Part shown: in pieces, positions 1 to 9,765 of the stretch
Layout of the letters: each line of letters opens with the position of its first letter
Numbering within the stretch: position 1 is the first letter of the stretch
Virus record (IMG/VR): IMGVR_UViG_3300012582_000194
Location: 62,001 to 126,000 of that record
Direction: 5' to 3' (one strand)
Source of the DNA: a virus
DNA length: 64,000 nucleotides
Made by a program: the position numbers and the translations under genes
Notes under the pieces: generated by a model
Told to the model about the DNA's origin: nothing
What the model saw: only the letters and a program-made list of their open reading frames with translations
Database searches by the model: none

Positions 1-3000
1 TCAATGTCCATTCAGGATTTAAATTAGAATCTCCTAAATTTATTGTTTGTCCAACATATACAATAGAATTCCCATCTAAAATATTTGTCCATCTTTCTGG
101 TTCAAATGAGAATGGTTCAGTGTGTGAAATTCTTAAATAAGGACCAGTTTTATTTGTTAAATAAGTTCCATTACTACCAGCATCAACAATAAAACCTCTT
201 GATAATAAATCAGAAGTTGTTTTAGTAATACCACCTATTATAGCCGAAGAAGATTTTATATTACTAACTAATGTTGGGAATGTTGAATATTTTTCTCTTC
301 CTATCAGACGGAATGGGAATGTATGTACATCACCAACTTCAGTATCTTTTTTAATATAACCACCCCATGTTCCGATTAAATCATTTTCATAAATTATTCC
401 ACCAGTACCATTTGTTGCACCCACATTAATGTCTAAGAAATTATCAACAACAGAACTCAATTGTAATTTCATAGGATAAATATCTATAGTCCCTGTACCA
501 TTTACTAATTTGAAATTTATTTTAGCATTTATTATATTACCATATACATAATAATTTTCTAAATTCGAGCCTGATGACCCATTATATGATAATAAATTAT
601 TACCACTATATGTAAGTGTTGGTGTATATTTATATGTTTTAAATGAATTTGTAGTTGATGTACCATTAGGTGTAATTGTTTGATAATTAGCAGCCAAAAT
701 ATATTTAGTACTAGATTGATTAACATCTTGTGGATCATTTATTAATTCAATCCATACATTCAGTGCTGTTGCTGAACCAACTTTATTAAAGAAATCTAAT
801 GTTAATGTATAATCTTGATTAGCTAATAATTTAACATTAATTGATTTAATATCAGATGATGGAACACCGATTATAGTTTGTCTAAAAAAGCTTCTTTCAC
901 CTTCTGGTTCATTTAAAATGAAATTTTCATAATTTAGATTATCTGTGTAATGTCTTTCTAAATTAAATTTAGGCGCATCTTGAATTCTTAAATAATCTTT
1001 TATACCATCATAAAGAACTGTATAGCCAGCAATACCAGGATATACATTAGATTCAACTTCAACTTTTCTTGATTGGTAATAGAAGCCTGGTTCCCAGTTA
1101 GAAGAAAATAAATATCTTGAGTCAAATTCATAACCATATTCATCAACCATCGGATAAATACTTTTTCCGTTACCGCTATCTATTTTAAGAATATTACTTT
1201 CAGTATTACATTTAGAAAAAATCAATTCATTAATAGAACCAAAATTAACTACATTTGGAGATTCTGTTGAACTTGATGGATCATAGAATTTCCAATTACC
1301 ACTTTCTTTAATACTTGGTACACCATTAGTTAATTTCGTTAATTCGATATAACCCATCGGTCTAAATAATGGAACTGTTCTAAATATAGGAACATAAGGA
1401 CCTGAATATCTAAATACTGATGGATCTAAATCATTATCCAATTCCCATGTTTGTCTATTATCTTTACCATCCACAATTTCTTTAGCAATAGGATAATAGT
1501 TATATGAGTTTACATCCAATAAACTTCCCACTCTGAATCCATCGGATGTAAAATTCACATTATTAGTAGGACTATCGGTATCGTCGTCTAATACAATTCT
1601 ATTTTTAAATGTATTATTTATATCTATGTCAACATTAATGGGATTTACACTAAATGCATTTTGCTTTATAATTGTTTCTTCTGGTAATTTATACTTAATT
1701 ATAACATCTGTTGTTTCGTATGTCATTGGATTTGAAATTGTGCCATCGTTATAAATATGAATATATTTTGTATCGTCTTTACCTTCTGGTGGATTATAGT
1801 TAAAATTATTTAAATTAAATAAAAATGTTTGTAGCATAAAATCACGAGGTCTTGATACAACAGAACTATTTACCTTAAATCCAGTATTATCCCATTTAAT
1901 AGGACTTACTTCTTCTCTTTCTATGTTATCATTATACCAAACATCTATTTCACATGTTTCAGCGTTTATAGCAGTACCGCTCGTTCCATCAGTTAATTGA
2001 CTAATTTGAATAGTTTCTTCAGTGTCAACATAAAGATGTATCAGAACATTTTTCCAATAATCATTTACATAAATATCAACTCCACTATTATTATTACCAC
2101 TACCATTTAGCTTTCTTCCAAAAACTATAGCGAATTTATAATCTTCATAATTTATATTCACTTTAGTTATAATATCATCAATGAGTGTTGAATTACTTTC
2201 CTCATCACTAAATTTAATTTTATCTACATCGAATATTGTATACTTAACACCTCTAAATATTGTATAAGGATCATTAAATTCATTTGCTGATATAAATGTT
2301 GAATATTTAGTTGTTAGTTCTAAACCATCAATTGTTTCTTGATCTGATTTGAATATGTATTCGAAATAATCGTAATCAGTTGAAACGTATTTTGATAAAT
2401 CGAAAAAAGGTTCTTTTAAATGTAAAGAATAAAATTTATAATCTTTAGCATTATTTAAACCAAAACGATAAAAATAATCTAAATCTAAATTACTTCTTAT
2501 AGGAAAATTATTTCCAGTAAATATACTGGGTTCTCTATTAAAGATACCAGCCATATCTAAACTATAATTCAATCTATATGGATAGTCATGTAAACCTTGA
2601 CTATTTAAAAATCCCCATTTACATATTGATTGATTTTTTCTCCAAATTTCTGTCAGATCATTTTGATTTATTTCCCATAATTCATCAGAAGAAATATATT
2701 CAGAAGAAACTGGAATATAATTAGTATCAACCGATTTATTAGGATCTTGTTTAGATTTAATTAATGAAGATTTAATTTTAGCGTCACTTATTTCTCCTTT
2801 ACCATCTAATCCCCAAGTAAGAACATCTTCTAAATTTGCTGGATCTGAATTTGATTTAAAATCGAATTCGTAAGTTTTCAAGTTATCATCAACTCTCCAA
2901 ACATATTGTTCTTCTCTATAATATCTTCTTTTTAATGATACTTGTCTATCTGTAACACCACCCCAATTAGTACCATCAATAGTTCCAGAAAATAATGACC

Positions 3001-5077
3001 AACTCGAATCATACTCTCTTCTAAATAATTCAAAATCCTCATATGGTTTTTGTGTAAATGGATTTATTTCACCTATTTGATCTCTTATGGTATATGGTCT
3101 ATTATTTAAATCTGTGATAGGAATTCTTCTCGCTCTGTCATTAGTACCAATTAAAGAACGAACTTTTACTATAATATCTCTATATTCTGTTGCATATAAT
3201 TTAGGTTCTAATGAATTATTTAATTCAAACTTCTTTTCATATTCAAAATTAGCATAATCAGTTTCAACTCTATCAAAATCAAAATCTTTTATGTCTGTGA
3301 AATTTATTCTTAAAATATCAAAATATGGGGGTATTGAATCGGATTTAGTTGATTCTATATTTACTCTTTTGTAATAAGCAGGATTTTTATTTATATAACC
3401 ATTATTTATCCAAGATACAATATCTCTATCATTAACATTTATTGACCAGTCTGTTTGTATGTAATATTTACCTTTTAAATTTGGATTTGTATTTGGGTAT
3501 TGTTTAACAACATGATAATTATTATCAATATTAATTAAAAATAAGTCAGCATTATTAAAGTTGGGAATTGTGAAATCATTTGAAAAACTTAACGTATTTA
3601 TTCTAAATAATAATGTAGGAATTCCATCAACTAAAACAGTATCAAATAATCTTTGATATGATGTAAATAATGGATTTACACTTTGAATAATATTAGTTCC
3701 TAAAGTATTATTAATTTTTTGTGAATTTACTACTATTTTATGTTTACCTGTTGTAAGTTCATTTATTAAAATTTTCTTAAATTGTGATAATGTTTTATCA
3801 TCTATTGTATTTGTTGTAAAGAATTCATTATTTTCATCTGACATTAATTCGCCGTCAACAATTCTTTGAACGATTGTAGAAGTTGTAGTTTTGGTAATTT
3901 TTAATTTATGTTCAATGATAATATCAGATACCACTCTATAAATGAAATCACCTATAATACCATCAAGTTTAAAAACATCCTTATCTGGATTTTCAATTCT
4001 TTCAATTCTATAAAATTTACCTTTCCATTCTACCCAATAAGTAAGAGTATCTTTCCATCCTTTTTTAATAGGATTAAATGAATATAATCTACCTTTAGCT
4101 TCTCTTACAAATTTATTATCTTTCAAAAATGGTATTTCACTAACTTCAATGGCTGATAAATCTTTAAGAGTCTCTTCAGTAACTTTACTTAATTCTGATG
4201 CTTGATATGGTGATACTGTTTTAACAGTTGGTTTATCATCTACATAAAATCCAATATAGCGATTTATCGACCACTTTCTTAAAGATGTAGGTGTAGCAGG
4301 AGTATCATCGAATAAAAATTTCATATTAATTATGTGTGGATATACTAAATTATTGTCCTGCCATAACTGTGTGAAATATTCTTCTGTCTTGAATATTGGT
4401 GTGTTTTTACTTTGAACATCTTTTAAACTTAAATACTTTTTTACCCATCCACCATTAATGGTGTCTATGCCAGAAATTTCTGATAAATCGTCACCATGAT
4501 TTACAAATAAAGGGAATTTAGGATAATCTTCATCAGATATAAAATTTCTTTTAATCCACACGCCTAAATCAGTATTCTCAGTTAAATCATACATGGAAAC
4601 AAATTTCCAATTATCAATAATCTGACTTCTAAAATTAGATGCATCCGAGTCTTGATTTAATGAACCTGATCCATCAACACGTAATATTATAAAATTCTTA
4701 GGTAAAGCATTATTTTTTATGTATAGAGGAGCTAAATATTCATACTCTTCATTATAATAAGTATCTTCTGTAAAGAAAGCACCCGAATGATAAGTATCAT
4801 CAAATTGATGTCTATAATCATCATATACTTCCGATGTATCATTATCAAATTTAACATCAAAAACAGTTTTACTTTCAATATCTTGAAAAAAATATGGTAT
4901 TACTTCTTTCCAATATTCTTCTTTTTTTATTTCAACATGTTGTAGTCTTTGTTGTCCTAAAGTCTTATTAATAGCAAAGCTTTCTAAAAACAATTTGTAA
5001 TCAGAACTCACTACTAATTTGATGTTACCTGTTAAAGCTGGATTAGTACGTACTAAAAAGAAGCTCCTATCTATCAT
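1..5077 (-). CDS. Giant virion structural protein, 3' end outside window
   Basis: An uninterrupted reading frame begins with ATG at 5077 and runs leftward out of the window, giving more than 1,690 residues with no stop seen. The N-terminus (MIDRSFFLVRTNPALTG) leads into long beta-rich sequence rich in Asn, Tyr, Asp and Ser, with no enzymatic motif I recognise. A DGTSGTA tract lies near position 1985. Size, composition and its place before another virion-type gene on the same strand point to a tail, baseplate or fibre component. A TTATATATAA motif lies 23 bases upstream of the start. The exact role is unknown. Confidence 0.75.
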   Translation of the reverse strand, partial: MIDRSFFLVRTNPALTGNIKLVVSSDYKLFLESFAINKTLGQQRLQHVEIKKEEYWKEVIPYFFQDIESKTVFDVKFDNDTSEVYDDYRHQFDDTYHSGAFFTEDTYYNEEYEYLAPLYIKNNALPKNFIILRVDGSGSLNQDSDASNFRSQIIDNWKFVSMYDLTENTDLGVWIKRNFISDEDYPKFPLFVNHGDDLSEISGIDTINGGWVKKYLSLKDVQSKNTPIFKTEEYFTQLWQDNNLVYPHIINMKFLFDDTPATPTSLRKWSINRYIGFYVDDKPTVKTVSPYQASELSKVTEETLKDLSAIEVSEIPFLKDNKFVREAKGRLYSFNPIKKGWKDTLTYWVEWKGKFYRIERIENPDKDVFKLDGIIGDFIYRVVSDIIIEHKLKITKTTTSTIVQRIVDGELMSDENNEFFTTNTIDDKTLSQFKKILINELTTGKHKIVVNSQKINNTLGTNIIQSVNPLFTSYQRLFDTVLVDGIPTLLFRINTLSFSNDFTIPNFNNADLFLINIDNNYHVVKQYPNTNPNLKGKYYIQTDWSINVNDRDIVSWINNGYINKNPAYYKRVNIESTKSDSIPPYFDILRINFTDIKDFDFDRVETDYANFEYEKKFELNNSLEPKLYATEYRDIIVKVRSLIGTNDRARRIPITDLNNRPYTIRDQIGEINPFTQKPYEDFELFRREYDSSWSLFSGTIDGTNWGGVTDRQVSLKRRYYREEQYVWRVDDNLKTYEFDFKSNSDPANLEDVLTWGLDGKGEISDAKIKSSLIKSKQDPNKSVDTNYIPVSSEYISSDELWEINQNDLTEIWRKNQSICKWGFLNSQGLHDYPYRLNYSLDMAGIFNREPSIFTGNNFPIRSNLDLDYFYRFGLNNAKDYKFYSLHLKEPFFDLSKYVSTDYDYFEYIFKSDQETIDGLELTTKYSTFISANEFNDPYTIFRGVKYTIFDVDKIKFSDEESNSTLIDDIITKVNINYEDYKFAIVFGRKLNGSGNNNSGVDIYVNDYWKNVLIHLYVDTEETIQISQLTDGTSGTAINAETCEIDVWYNDNIEREEVSPIKWDNTGFKVNSSVVSRPRDFMLQTFLFNLNNFNYNPPEGKDDTKYIHIYNDGTISNPMTYETTDVIIKYKLPEETIIKQNAFSVNPINVDIDINNTFKNRIVLDDDTDSPTNNVNFTSDGFRVGSLLDVNSYNYYPIAKEIVDGKDNRQTWELDNDLDPSVFRYSGPYVPIFRTVPLFRPMGYIELTKLTNGVPSIKESGNWKFYDPSSSTESPNVVNFGSINELIFSKCNTESNILKIDSGNGKSIYPMVDEYGYEFDSRYLFSSNWEPGFYYQSRKVEVESNVYPGIAGYTVLYDGIKDYLRIQDAPKFNLERHYTDNLNYENFILNEPEGERSFFRQTIIGVPSSDIKSINVKLLANQDYTLTLDFFNKVGSATALNVWIELINDPQDVNQSSTKYILAANYQTITPNGTSTTNSFKTYKYTPTLTYSGNNLLSYNGSSGSNLENYYVYGNIINAKINFKLVNGTGTIDIYPMKLQLSSVVDNFLDINVGATNGTGGIIYENDLIGTWGGYIKKDTEVGDVHTFPFRLIGREKYSTFPTLVSNIKSSSAIIGGITKTTSDLLSRGFIVDAGSNGTYLTNKTGPYLRISHTEPFSFEPERWTNILDGNSIVYVGQTINLGDSNLNPEWTL

Positions 5078-5100
5078 TAATAACTAATTTATTATTATCG

Positions 5101-5110
5101 TTATATATAA
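5101..5110 (-). promoter_or_regulatory. TATATA-type candidate late promoter
   Basis: TTATATATAA, 23 bases before the start of the giant virion gene. Confidence 0.4.
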
Positions 5111-5169
5111 AAAAGAATAGTATCTTTGATGTTTATTTTTTAATTTAAAGAAAAATTATGACGTTTTCG

Positions 5170-7785
5170 TTATGCTATTCTAAAACTTATTCCACTTAAA
5201 CTTACCCACCCAGAATTACCTTGTAAAATCATAACTAAACCATTAGGAAAAACATCAATTCTACCATATGTTACATCTAATAATGATTGTGGATTATCTG
5301 AACAAACTATTTGATATATTTCTTTTTGTGCTGGTCTGTATCCAACAGGTAATATAGCAATTCTTGACCATGTTGTGTTAATAGGTGTTCTGTAAACTCT
5401 AATAGCCTCATTTGGATATTTATCATTAGCATCATCGTTATCATCATTATTTAATATAACTCTAATTAATCCTGATAAATAAACTCTAGCTTCATGCTTA
5501 TAGAATTTTGCAGTTCCGAAACCATTTACGTAATTTTCCCATGGTTGTTCTAAAACCATATCTTGTGTAGTTTCTACATTTTCGGCAGTTTCAATTTGTC
5601 TTATTTTATCAGTTAAATTTATAATTCTACCTGAAGCATCGCGAATAGCTATATTATCTGCAAAGTGTGGGAAATATTTATTTTCAACAACAGTGAAATC
5701 GCCTAAATGTTGATCAAGTGTCTTACCATTTAATTCTGTCATAATTCTATTTCTTACAGATTCAAGTTCAGCATTTTTAATAATTAAATCTTCTGGCTTT
5801 CTACCAGTTAATAATTCATCTGGGAATGTTAGAACAATTGAATTTGACCAATCACTTTCGATTGGCGCATTATCAATACCAACTTCGCTAATAGATTTGA
5901 CTCTTATTTCAATTTGCTCATTAGGTGAAATTGGTATTTGGATAGAGTTAATATTTGGTGAGTCAATATTAGATAAATCTTCTTGTTCCCAAACATATGA
6001 TTGTGTGGTAACATTAAAACTTCTATCTCTAAGAGTTGATATAATTGGTTTCCATGGAGAAAATACTGCATTAGTTATAGTTCCATCCGAGTTGGTAACT
6101 TTAAATACTCCATTTTCACTTTCTTGTCCCGATTTAGAAGCTTTTTTATATTCGAGATGAAATTTAACAATTTCTTGTGGTCTTGTTTTACCATTTTCTA
6201 TAGGTAAAGGTATTTGCCAAAATCCTTCTACAGCAAATATCGGATCAACAGCATTATTAGATTGATTCGCAGCTAATATTTCACTAACAGTAGAAGATAA
6301 TAACTCAGTTTTACTCTGTATATCTTGTGTAATTTTAGTAATTTGAGTATCTAAATTTTGTTTATCTTTTTGATTTTTAAATGTTTTACCAAATAATTCT
6401 TTTCTCTTTTCAGTAAGAGTTTTATTTAATTCATCTAAGTTAGAACGTAAGCTATTTGCTTGTGAATGCTGTTTTCTATTTTTCTCAAGTTCTGGCGTAT
6501 CAGTAGCATGTTTGTTAATTTGCCTAATTCTAAAATTATTAATATCAAGAGTTGGTACTGTTGGTTTTAATCCTAAGTGTCTTGGGATATATCTGTTTAC
6601 TAAATCTTTTAATATTTCGCCAAAATCTTTAACTTGGTTAATATAGAATTCTGTCATAGATTTACCATTATCACCAATTCCACTATCAGATTGTAAAATT
6701 AAATCATTTGTATAATAAGCTGTTCCTGGACTCCAATTTCTTGCTATTAAATAATTCTCGGTGTTAATAGGTTTAACAAAAAGAACATTATATTCATTAA
6801 ATCCAATTGAAATATCAACTTTCTTATTGATAATAATAGGGCTATAATATTTCATACCACCGACAATTGCAACAGGAATAGGTTCTTCACCTTCAACTCT
6901 TTCGAATCTAACTCTTATTTCAGAAGCATCTTTATTAATTTCTATAATTCTATATCTTGTAGTTGAAAAAGCAGTATTTATGATAAGTTCATCATTTAAC
7001 TGTAAAGTTTTTTTAGTTCGAGTTTTAATTTCATAATAATCTAAAGTATCAAGTAAATACCATTCTTTTCTATTTACTTTATCATCAAATATGCCTAAAA
7101 TAGTAAAGAAGCCTTCAAATTGTAATTCATTAGCATCTAATGTAAATTCTTGTTCATCATAATTACCAACTGAATTTGCAACAACGCCAGGAGTATTACC
7201 AATCCATGTTTCAAGCTCAATTATAGTAACATTTGTTCTATTTTTGAAATTTTTATTGAATAAATCAATAGCTTGTTGACCTCTTGTTGTAAAATCTCCA
7301 TTAGAATTTAATTCAAAATCTATAATGTATCTTCTTGATAAGACTTTTCTAACATTATTTTCAACTTTACCACTTAAATCAATTCTAATTATCAATAAAG
7401 GATTTAGTAAGGCATCAAAAAACCAGTTTTTTTCAGTTAAAAAATTTGAAATATTACTTAGTTCTCCCAAAGAATTAGGTTCTCTATTTAAATCAACTTT
7501 AATTATTTTTGAATATTCATTTCTTGCTGGTTGTATTGTTGCACCTCTTTGATCTACACTTGATAATGTGCGTAAGTTTTGATTTAATCTTTCTAATTCG
7601 GATTTTATATATCCCAATGATGGAAGATTGACTGTTTGAACTTGTTGATTTTCGTCAACTATTTGAACTTGAATATTATTTTCTGTACTACTAATAGCTT
7701 GATTTAAAGATGCTATTACTGTTAATGAATTATTTTGAAGATCAATTATCTGTTGACTTAATGATATAAAAGAATTTCTTACCAT
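5170..7785 (-). CDS. Virion protein with FN3-like region and fibre-tip-like C-terminus
   Basis: This 871-residue protein starts with a helical segment (about residues 1-75) that could trimerise. The middle is beta-rich, with a stretch around residues 540-660 resembling a fibronectin type III fold (SPWKPIIST, then EIRVKSISEVG). The last 110 residues carry LPVGYRPAQKEIYQ and end GWVSLSGISFRIA, a pattern common at the tips of phage fibres and baseplate proteins. It follows the giant gene's strand and is separated from the next gene upstream by a hairpin terminator. Function as a receptor-facing virion protein is inferred, not shown. Confidence 0.7.
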   Translation of the reverse strand: MVRNSFISLSQQIIDLQNNSLTVIASLNQAISSTENNIQVQIVDENQQVQTVNLPSLGYIKSELERLNQNLRTLSSVDQRGATIQPARNEYSKIIKVDLNREPNSLGELSNISNFLTEKNWFFDALLNPLLIIRIDLSGKVENNVRKVLSRRYIIDFELNSNGDFTTRGQQAIDLFNKNFKNRTNVTIIELETWIGNTPGVVANSVGNYDEQEFTLDANELQFEGFFTILGIFDDKVNRKEWYLLDTLDYYEIKTRTKKTLQLNDELIINTAFSTTRYRIIEINKDASEIRVRFERVEGEEPIPVAIVGGMKYYSPIIINKKVDISIGFNEYNVLFVKPINTENYLIARNWSPGTAYYTNDLILQSDSGIGDNGKSMTEFYINQVKDFGEILKDLVNRYIPRHLGLKPTVPTLDINNFRIRQINKHATDTPELEKNRKQHSQANSLRSNLDELNKTLTEKRKELFGKTFKNQKDKQNLDTQITKITQDIQSKTELLSSTVSEILAANQSNNAVDPIFAVEGFWQIPLPIENGKTRPQEIVKFHLEYKKASKSGQESENGVFKVTNSDGTITNAVFSPWKPIISTLRDRSFNVTTQSYVWEQEDLSNIDSPNINSIQIPISPNEQIEIRVKSISEVGIDNAPIESDWSNSIVLTFPDELLTGRKPEDLIIKNAELESVRNRIMTELNGKTLDQHLGDFTVVENKYFPHFADNIAIRDASGRIINLTDKIRQIETAENVETTQDMVLEQPWENYVNGFGTAKFYKHEARVYLSGLIRVILNNDDNDDANDKYPNEAIRVYRTPINTTWSRIAILPVGYRPAQKEIYQIVCSDNPQSLLDVTYGRIDVFPNGLVMILQGNSGWVSLSGISFRIA

Positions 7786-7806
7786 TATGGTATTAAATAT
7801 TTTTAG

Positions 7807-7816
7807 TTATATATAA
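7807..7816 (-). promoter_or_regulatory. TATATA-type candidate late promoter
   Basis: TTATATATAA, 21 bases before the start of the 871-aa virion gene. Confidence 0.4.
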
Positions 7817-7849
7817 AAAAATTATGTTCTGATTGATTAAAATGGAAAA

Positions 7850-7866
7850 AACCGCACTAGGCGGTT
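7850..7866 (-). terminator. Hairpin terminator
   Basis: Stem AACCGC/GCGGTT with loop ACTAG, flanked by A-run and T-run equivalents, downstream of the Lys-rich gene. Confidence 0.7.
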
Positions 7867-7886
7867 AAAAAAAATCTTATTAAAAT

Positions 7887-8099
7887 TTACTTCTTTTTTG
7901 GAGCTTTAGGCTTAAGTTTAGAGTGCTGTTTTTTAACAGTTTCTTCTACTTTTTTAGTTGTATCTTTAATTTTTTCAACAACTTGTGCTTCTTTTTCTTT
8001 TACTAATTTAACGAATTTTTCTGTTTTTGTATCAGTTTTAGCATCTTTAACAAAAACATATTTAACTTTTGTCCATAATTGTTTAAATAACTTCAACAT
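7887..8099 (-). CDS. Small lysine-rich protein
   Basis: This 70-residue protein is strongly basic: Lys is frequent throughout and the C-terminus ends KPKAPKKK. The middle is a charged amphipathic helix (EKIKDTTKKVEETVKK). It could bind nucleic acid or sit inside the virion, but no family is recognisable. Two TATATA-type motifs precede it, one ending four bases before the start codon. A hairpin terminator lies just downstream. Confidence 0.6.
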   Translation of the reverse strand: MLKLFKQLWTKVKYVFVKDAKTDTKTEKFVKLVKEKEAQVVEKIKDTTKKVEETVKKQHSKLKPKAPKKK

Positions 8100-8103
8100 A
8101 AAA

Positions 8104-8113
8104 CTTATATATT
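8104..8113 (-). promoter_or_regulatory. TATATA-type motif, leaderless spacing
   Basis: AATATATAAG, four bases before the Lys-rich protein's ATG; a further TATATAA lies 15 bases upstream. Confidence 0.3.
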
Positions 8114-8158
8114 TTTTATTATATAGTAAAATGTTATTTTTCCCTTATAGGGAAACTA

Positions 8159-8725
8159 TTATTTGTATGAACCTATTCCATCAAATCCACCAGATGATTT
8201 AACAGGCTTTTTGATAAAATGTTTAGACATTTTACCTAAATATACATCACAATCATTATCAAATGCTTGACAATTGCATTTTCTTGAAAATTCTTCTACT
8301 TTAGCAACAGCATCATCATAATGAAGTCCACTACATACAACTTCGCAATCAGTATCACTTTGTTTATCAATACCTAATCTTTCACCATTATTTGTCATAC
8401 ATTTAATAATACACCAATCAGCTTTAGGTGTAGTAGAGAAATTGTCATTTGGATTAAATCCAGTAGAAACTGGTAAGTCGACTTCTGGTTTTGGACAAAT
8501 TGCTATTACGCCATCTTCCATAGCATCAATTTCTTCTTCTTTAGATGCATCACCTGTTTTAACTTTTACTTCAATTTCCAATGAATCTTCAACATTTTCA
8601 GCTTCGACATCATTTTCTACACCATATTCCAATTTATCTTCAATATCTTTAATGGTTTCTTCTTCATTTTCATTTAGATAACCATTTTTATAATTCTCGT
8701 ATGTTTTTAAATATTTACTTTTCAT
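8159..8725 (-). CDS. Tagged acidic and Cys-rich protein, unknown function
   Basis: The 188-residue protein opens with MKSKYLKTYENYKNGYLNE, one of at least nine similar N-terminal tags in this window. An acidic stretch (about residues 20-75) follows, then a domain with eight cysteines from CPKP through WCIIKC, DCEVVC and KCNCQ to DCDVY. Paired cysteines suggest metal binding or disulfides. No known family was recognised. The tag ends in LNE, compatible with T4-type prohead protease cleavage after Glu, which is inference. A TAATATATAC motif lies 22 bases upstream. Confidence 0.6.
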   Translation of the reverse strand: MKSKYLKTYENYKNGYLNENEEETIKDIEDKLEYGVENDVEAENVEDSLEIEVKVKTGDASKEEEIDAMEDGVIAICPKPEVDLPVSTGFNPNDNFSTTPKADWCIIKCMTNNGERLGIDKQSDTDCEVVCSGLHYDDAVAKVEEFSRKCNCQAFDNDCDVYLGKMSKHFIKKPVKSSGGFDGIGSYK

Positions 8726-8747
8726 ATGAAAAAGTCTATGTTTTTCT

Positions 8748-8757
8748 GTATATATTA
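8748..8757 (-). promoter_or_regulatory. TATATA-type candidate late promoter of a tagged gene
   Basis: TAATATATAC, 22 bases before the tagged Cys-rich protein's ATG. Confidence 0.4.
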
Positions 8758-8813
8758 AAAATTATACTCATATTTCTAAACTTTGCTTATAAAATAATTA
8801 TTATTATAATAAG

Positions 8814-8844
8814 TTGGAATTATGCTATTAAATACTTAACTTTG
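8814..8844 (+). promoter_or_regulatory. Host-type promoter for the sigma-factor gene
   Basis: TTG (8814-8816), 20-base spacer, TAACTTTG (8837-8844). This is the Bacteroidota TTG/TAnnTTTG pattern, 21 bases before the ATG. Confidence 0.6.
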
Positions 8845-8865
8845 TATTATAGTTAATAAATAATT

Positions 8866-9408
8866 ATGAAAGAGGCGGACAAAAATAACGAGAGTGTAGT
8901 AACTTTATCTGTTAAAGAAATGACTGATAAGTTCATGGGCGTAAGAGGTGTGCTTTTTAGACATATTATGTTTAAATTCTATCTTAATAGAGATGATGCT
9001 GATGATTTACTTCAAGATGTATATTATAAAATGTTAAATAATATACACAAATTCAAATCTGATACAAATTTCAAAGCATGGGCTTATACAATTACGTCAA
9101 GATTGTTTATTGATAAGTATAGAGTTAGCAAAAAAAACCAATGTGTTGACGTGGAAGATGATACATTAGAATTAATGTTAAAATCTGATAGAAATGGGAG
9201 CGATTCGTTATTCTTAATACAGGATATTAAGAAAGCTATTGCCGCTATTAAGAATCCAAGAGATAAACGATTAGCTGAAATGTACTACGATGGCTTTAAA
9301 TACGAAGAGATGGTAGATGAATTAAAAGTACCTATGGGTACTATCAAAGGTAGGTTACATAATGTTAAAGCGTATTTGGCCAAAGAATTAGCAATGTATA
9401 ATGTATAA
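8866..9408 (+). CDS. ECF-type RNA polymerase sigma factor
   Basis: This 180-residue protein has the two-domain layout of extracytoplasmic-function sigma factors. Region 2 covers about residues 25-95 (DADDLLQDVYYKM, then FKAWAYTITSRLFIDKYR). Region 4 covers about residues 125-175 and holds a helix-turn-helix (YEEMVDELKVPMGTIKGRLHN). Such proteins bind host core RNA polymerase and redirect it to new promoters. The gene has its own host-type promoter and a strong terminator, so it is a single-gene early-type unit. It is a natural candidate to read the recurrent TATATA motif before virion genes, which is inference. No anti-sigma gene is adjacent. Confidence 0.88.
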   Translation: MKEADKNNESVVTLSVKEMTDKFMGVRGVLFRHIMFKFYLNRDDADDLLQDVYYKMLNNIHKFKSDTNFKAWAYTITSRLFIDKYRVSKKNQCVDVEDDTLELMLKSDRNGSDSLFLIQDIKKAIAAIKNPRDKRLAEMYYDGFKYEEMVDELKVPMGTIKGRLHNVKAYLAKELAMYNV

Positions 9409-9410
9409 AA

Positions 9411-9441
9411 TAAAGGGAGATTTAATCTCCCTTTATTTTTT
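9411..9441 (+). terminator. Strong hairpin terminator
   Basis: Ten-bp stem TAAAGGGAGA/TCTCCCTTTA with a five-base loop, then a T-run, three bases after the sigma-factor stop. Confidence 0.85.
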
Positions 9442-9456
9442 TAATATAAAAATTAA

Positions 9457-9765
9457 ATGAAAATAATATTATCTATACCTGTTTATATTAATATTATTCC
9501 TAAAGGAGTTAATTATTATAAAAATATTGATATTGAATGTACTTTTATTAAAAGAAAATATAACAATTTTAAATTGAATAAAGATGATTTAATTTCTAAA
9601 TTGGGTGTATTTTTTTCGGATTCACATAATCAAAAAATAAACATTAATTGTTCTACTTGCTTTACTTTGGAGTCGGGTATTAATTTAGAAGATTATCCAA
9701 ACTTCATTATATTAGAAAGGACTTTAAAAAGTCATAGAGATATTATTATAGAATCTCTTCTATAG
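9457..9765 (+). CDS. Hypothetical protein, 102 aa
   Basis: The start is ATG 21 bases after the sigma-factor terminator. The protein begins with an isoleucine-rich strand (MKIILSIPVYINIIP) and contains CSTC near residue 66. No family or domain is recognised. Its 3' end overlaps by 20 bases the 3' end of the convergent HAD gene. No clear promoter lies between the terminator and the start, so expression may depend on read-through. Confidence 0.5.
   Translation: MKIILSIPVYINIIPKGVNYYKNIDIECTFIKRKYNNFKLNKDDLISKLGVFFSDSHNQKININCSTCFTLESGINLEDYPNFIILERTLKSHRDIIIESLL

Noticed and set aside
8141-8158. Small hairpin TTTCCC/GGGAAA after the Cys-rich tagged gene.
   Set aside because: Short stem without a T-run on either strand; not enough for a terminator call.
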